NCBI GenBank assembly: GCA_007128085.1
Contig: SKYC01000026.1
Span: forward strand, 1 to 6,476
Direction of reading: 5' to 3'
Source: Saprospiraceae bacterium
GTDB taxonomy: Bacteria; Bacteroidota; Bacteroidia; Chitinophagales; Saprospiraceae
Length of the DNA stretch: 6,476 nt
In this document: positions 5,568 through 6,476 of the stretch, piece by piece
Numbering within the stretch: position 1 is the first letter of the stretch
Layout: every line of letters begins with the position of its first letter
Position numbers and translations under genes: made by a program
The notes under the pieces: generated by a model
Database searches by the model: none
What the model was told of the DNA's origin: nothing
What the model saw: the letters and a program-made list of their open reading frames with translations, nothing else

Positions 5568-6449
5568 TTATTTCTCGTGGTAGAGACCGATTTGTTGAAT
5601 GCATTTTTGGAGGGAGTCGCGCCAGTGGGGTATTCCTTTGCTTAAACAGCCTCTGATTTTTTCTTTAGACATCAGGCTGTAAAAGGGTCTTTGGGCTTTA
5701 GAGGGGAACTCAGAGGAGGGGATGGGGATGACTTCCTGGTTTTTGTTTGTCAATTCAAAAATTGCTTTGGCAAAATCAAACCAGCTGCAAACACCTTCAT
5801 TGCTGTAATTGAAAATCTGTCCCCGATAATCTCCCCTTCCATCGCCTTGTCCCTGTATGAGGTCGATGGTCGCCTCTGCCAGGTCGGAGGCCAATGTAGG
5901 AGTTCCAATCTGGTCGTCTATCACTTTGAGTACGGCATTTTTATCAGCCAGGCTAAGCATTTTCAAGACGAAATTATTGCCCATTGGAGCGTAAACCCAG
6001 GAAGTTCTGATAATGGTGCAGTCCGGAAATTGATCCAATGCTTTTTTCTCTCCGCTCAACTTCGTTTTTCCGTAAAAACTCAAGGGTTGGGTAGGATCGG
6101 TTTCCCTCAGAGGTCGGTTGATGGTGTTGTGGTATACGTAGTCGGTAGAGTAGTGGATGAGTTGGGCAGCCGTTCCTTTGCAACAGGCAGCCAGATTTGC
6201 AGGGCCTTCCGCATTTACTTCTTCGGCGAGTTCTCGTTCTTCCTCTGCATTATCTACTGCAGTATAGGCGGCGGCGTTGATGATGACGTCGGGCTTCAGA
6301 TGCCCTAAAAAATCCGCAACGGCCGTTTTTGAACGGATGTCGAGTTGGTTTTTCTCGGTAAAAGTCCACTGCGCCTCCGGCATCCGGTGAGTGAGGGATT
6401 GAAAGGATTTTCCAACTTGTCCGGATGCTCCGGTCACCAATATTACCAT
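5568..6449 (-). CDS. rfbD: dTDP-4-dehydrorhamnose reductase
   Basis: A 293-residue cytoplasmic short-chain dehydrogenase/reductase of the RmlD type, which reduces dTDP-4-dehydro-L-rhamnose to dTDP-L-rhamnose with NAD(P)H, the last step in making the rhamnose donor for surface polysaccharide. The dinucleotide-binding glycine motif is TGASGQVG (6-13). D54-V55-I56 and the following INAAAYTAVDNAE (57-69) form the family's NAAAYT block. HYSTDYVY (99-106) supplies the catalytic Ser/Thr, and YGKTK (126-130) gives the catalytic Tyr126 and Lys130. RTSWVYAPMGNNFV (148-161) and DDQIGTPT (178-185) are further RmlD signatures. Length is typical. The loop after STDYVY reads HNTINRPLRE, where many relatives have an FDG-type turn, a minor change. 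The start at 6449 places the glycine motif at the N-terminus as expected; an AAAAGGAAT stretch lies about 15 bases upstream. No rfbA, rfbB or rfbC is visible in the window; they may lie to the right or elsewhere. Confidence 0.94.
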   Translation of the reverse strand: MVILVTGASGQVGKSFQSLTHRMPEAQWTFTEKNQLDIRSKTAVADFLGHLKPDVIINAAAYTAVDNAEEERELAEEVNAEGPANLAACCKGTAAQLIHYSTDYVYHNTINRPLRETDPTQPLSFYGKTKLSGEKKALDQFPDCTIIRTSWVYAPMGNNFVLKMLSLADKNAVLKVIDDQIGTPTLASDLAEATIDLIQGQGDGRGDYRGQIFNYSNEGVCSWFDFAKAIFELTNKNQEVIPIPSSEFPSKAQRPFYSLMSKEKIRGCLSKGIPHWRDSLQKCIQQIGLYHEK

Positions 6450-6476
6450 AAGTTTAAATTTTATTCCTTTTGATTA
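6450..6476 (-). other. Leader of rfbD at window edge
   Basis: Only 27 bases upstream of rfbD are visible. On the minus strand they read as an A-rich leader with AAAAGGAAT and the triplet TAA at the very edge. Whether this is a promoter region or the end of an upstream gene cannot be decided here. Confidence 0.3.

Overview
The window is an ordinary-looking stretch of a Bacteroidota chromosome. Five protein genes all lie on the minus strand and are separated by short, AT-rich gaps. The evidence for Bacteroidota is a large secreted protein ending in a gliding-motility type (type IX secretion, type B) sorting domain, a Bacteroidota-style small S4 RNA-binding protein, and starts preceded by A-rich leaders instead of clear Shine-Dalgarno sequences. 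A Saprospiria or Cytophagia relative would fit, but the genus cannot be fixed from this sequence.

Layout in the direction of transcription (right to left): (1) 6449-5568, dTDP-4-dehydrorhamnose reductase (rfbD/rmlD), complete, with its upstream neighbour outside the window. (2) 5567-5343, a 225-base gap with a weak hairpin just after the rfbD stop, two other small inverted repeats and a doubtful 50-codon reading frame on the plus strand. (3) 5342-2595, a 915-residue secreted multidomain protein: signal peptide, a Bacteroidota-type N-terminal beta module, about four fibronectin-III-like units and the C-terminal sorting domain. (4) 2591-1998, riboflavin synthase (ribE), starting only 3 bases after the stop of the secreted protein, so the two are almost certainly one transcript. 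(5) A terminator-like hairpin that begins inside the ribE stop codon. (6) 1902-538, a 12-helix UMF1/Atg22-like major facilitator transporter, with a 7+7 base palindrome just upstream of its start. (7) 537-307, a 231-base AT-rich gap. (8) 306-1, an Hsp15/HslR-like S4-domain protein cut off by the window edge.

The genes do not form one pathway. They cover cell-surface sugar synthesis, a secreted adhesin-like protein, a vitamin step, a transporter of unknown substrate and a ribosome-rescue type RNA-binding protein. I see no mobile element, CRISPR array, tRNA, rRNA, defence system or convincing new system. The points most worth a second look are the tight coupling of a secreted surface protein to riboflavin synthase, the recurring paired cysteines of the secreted protein, the palindrome upstream of the transporter, and an altered residue block in riboflavin synthase.
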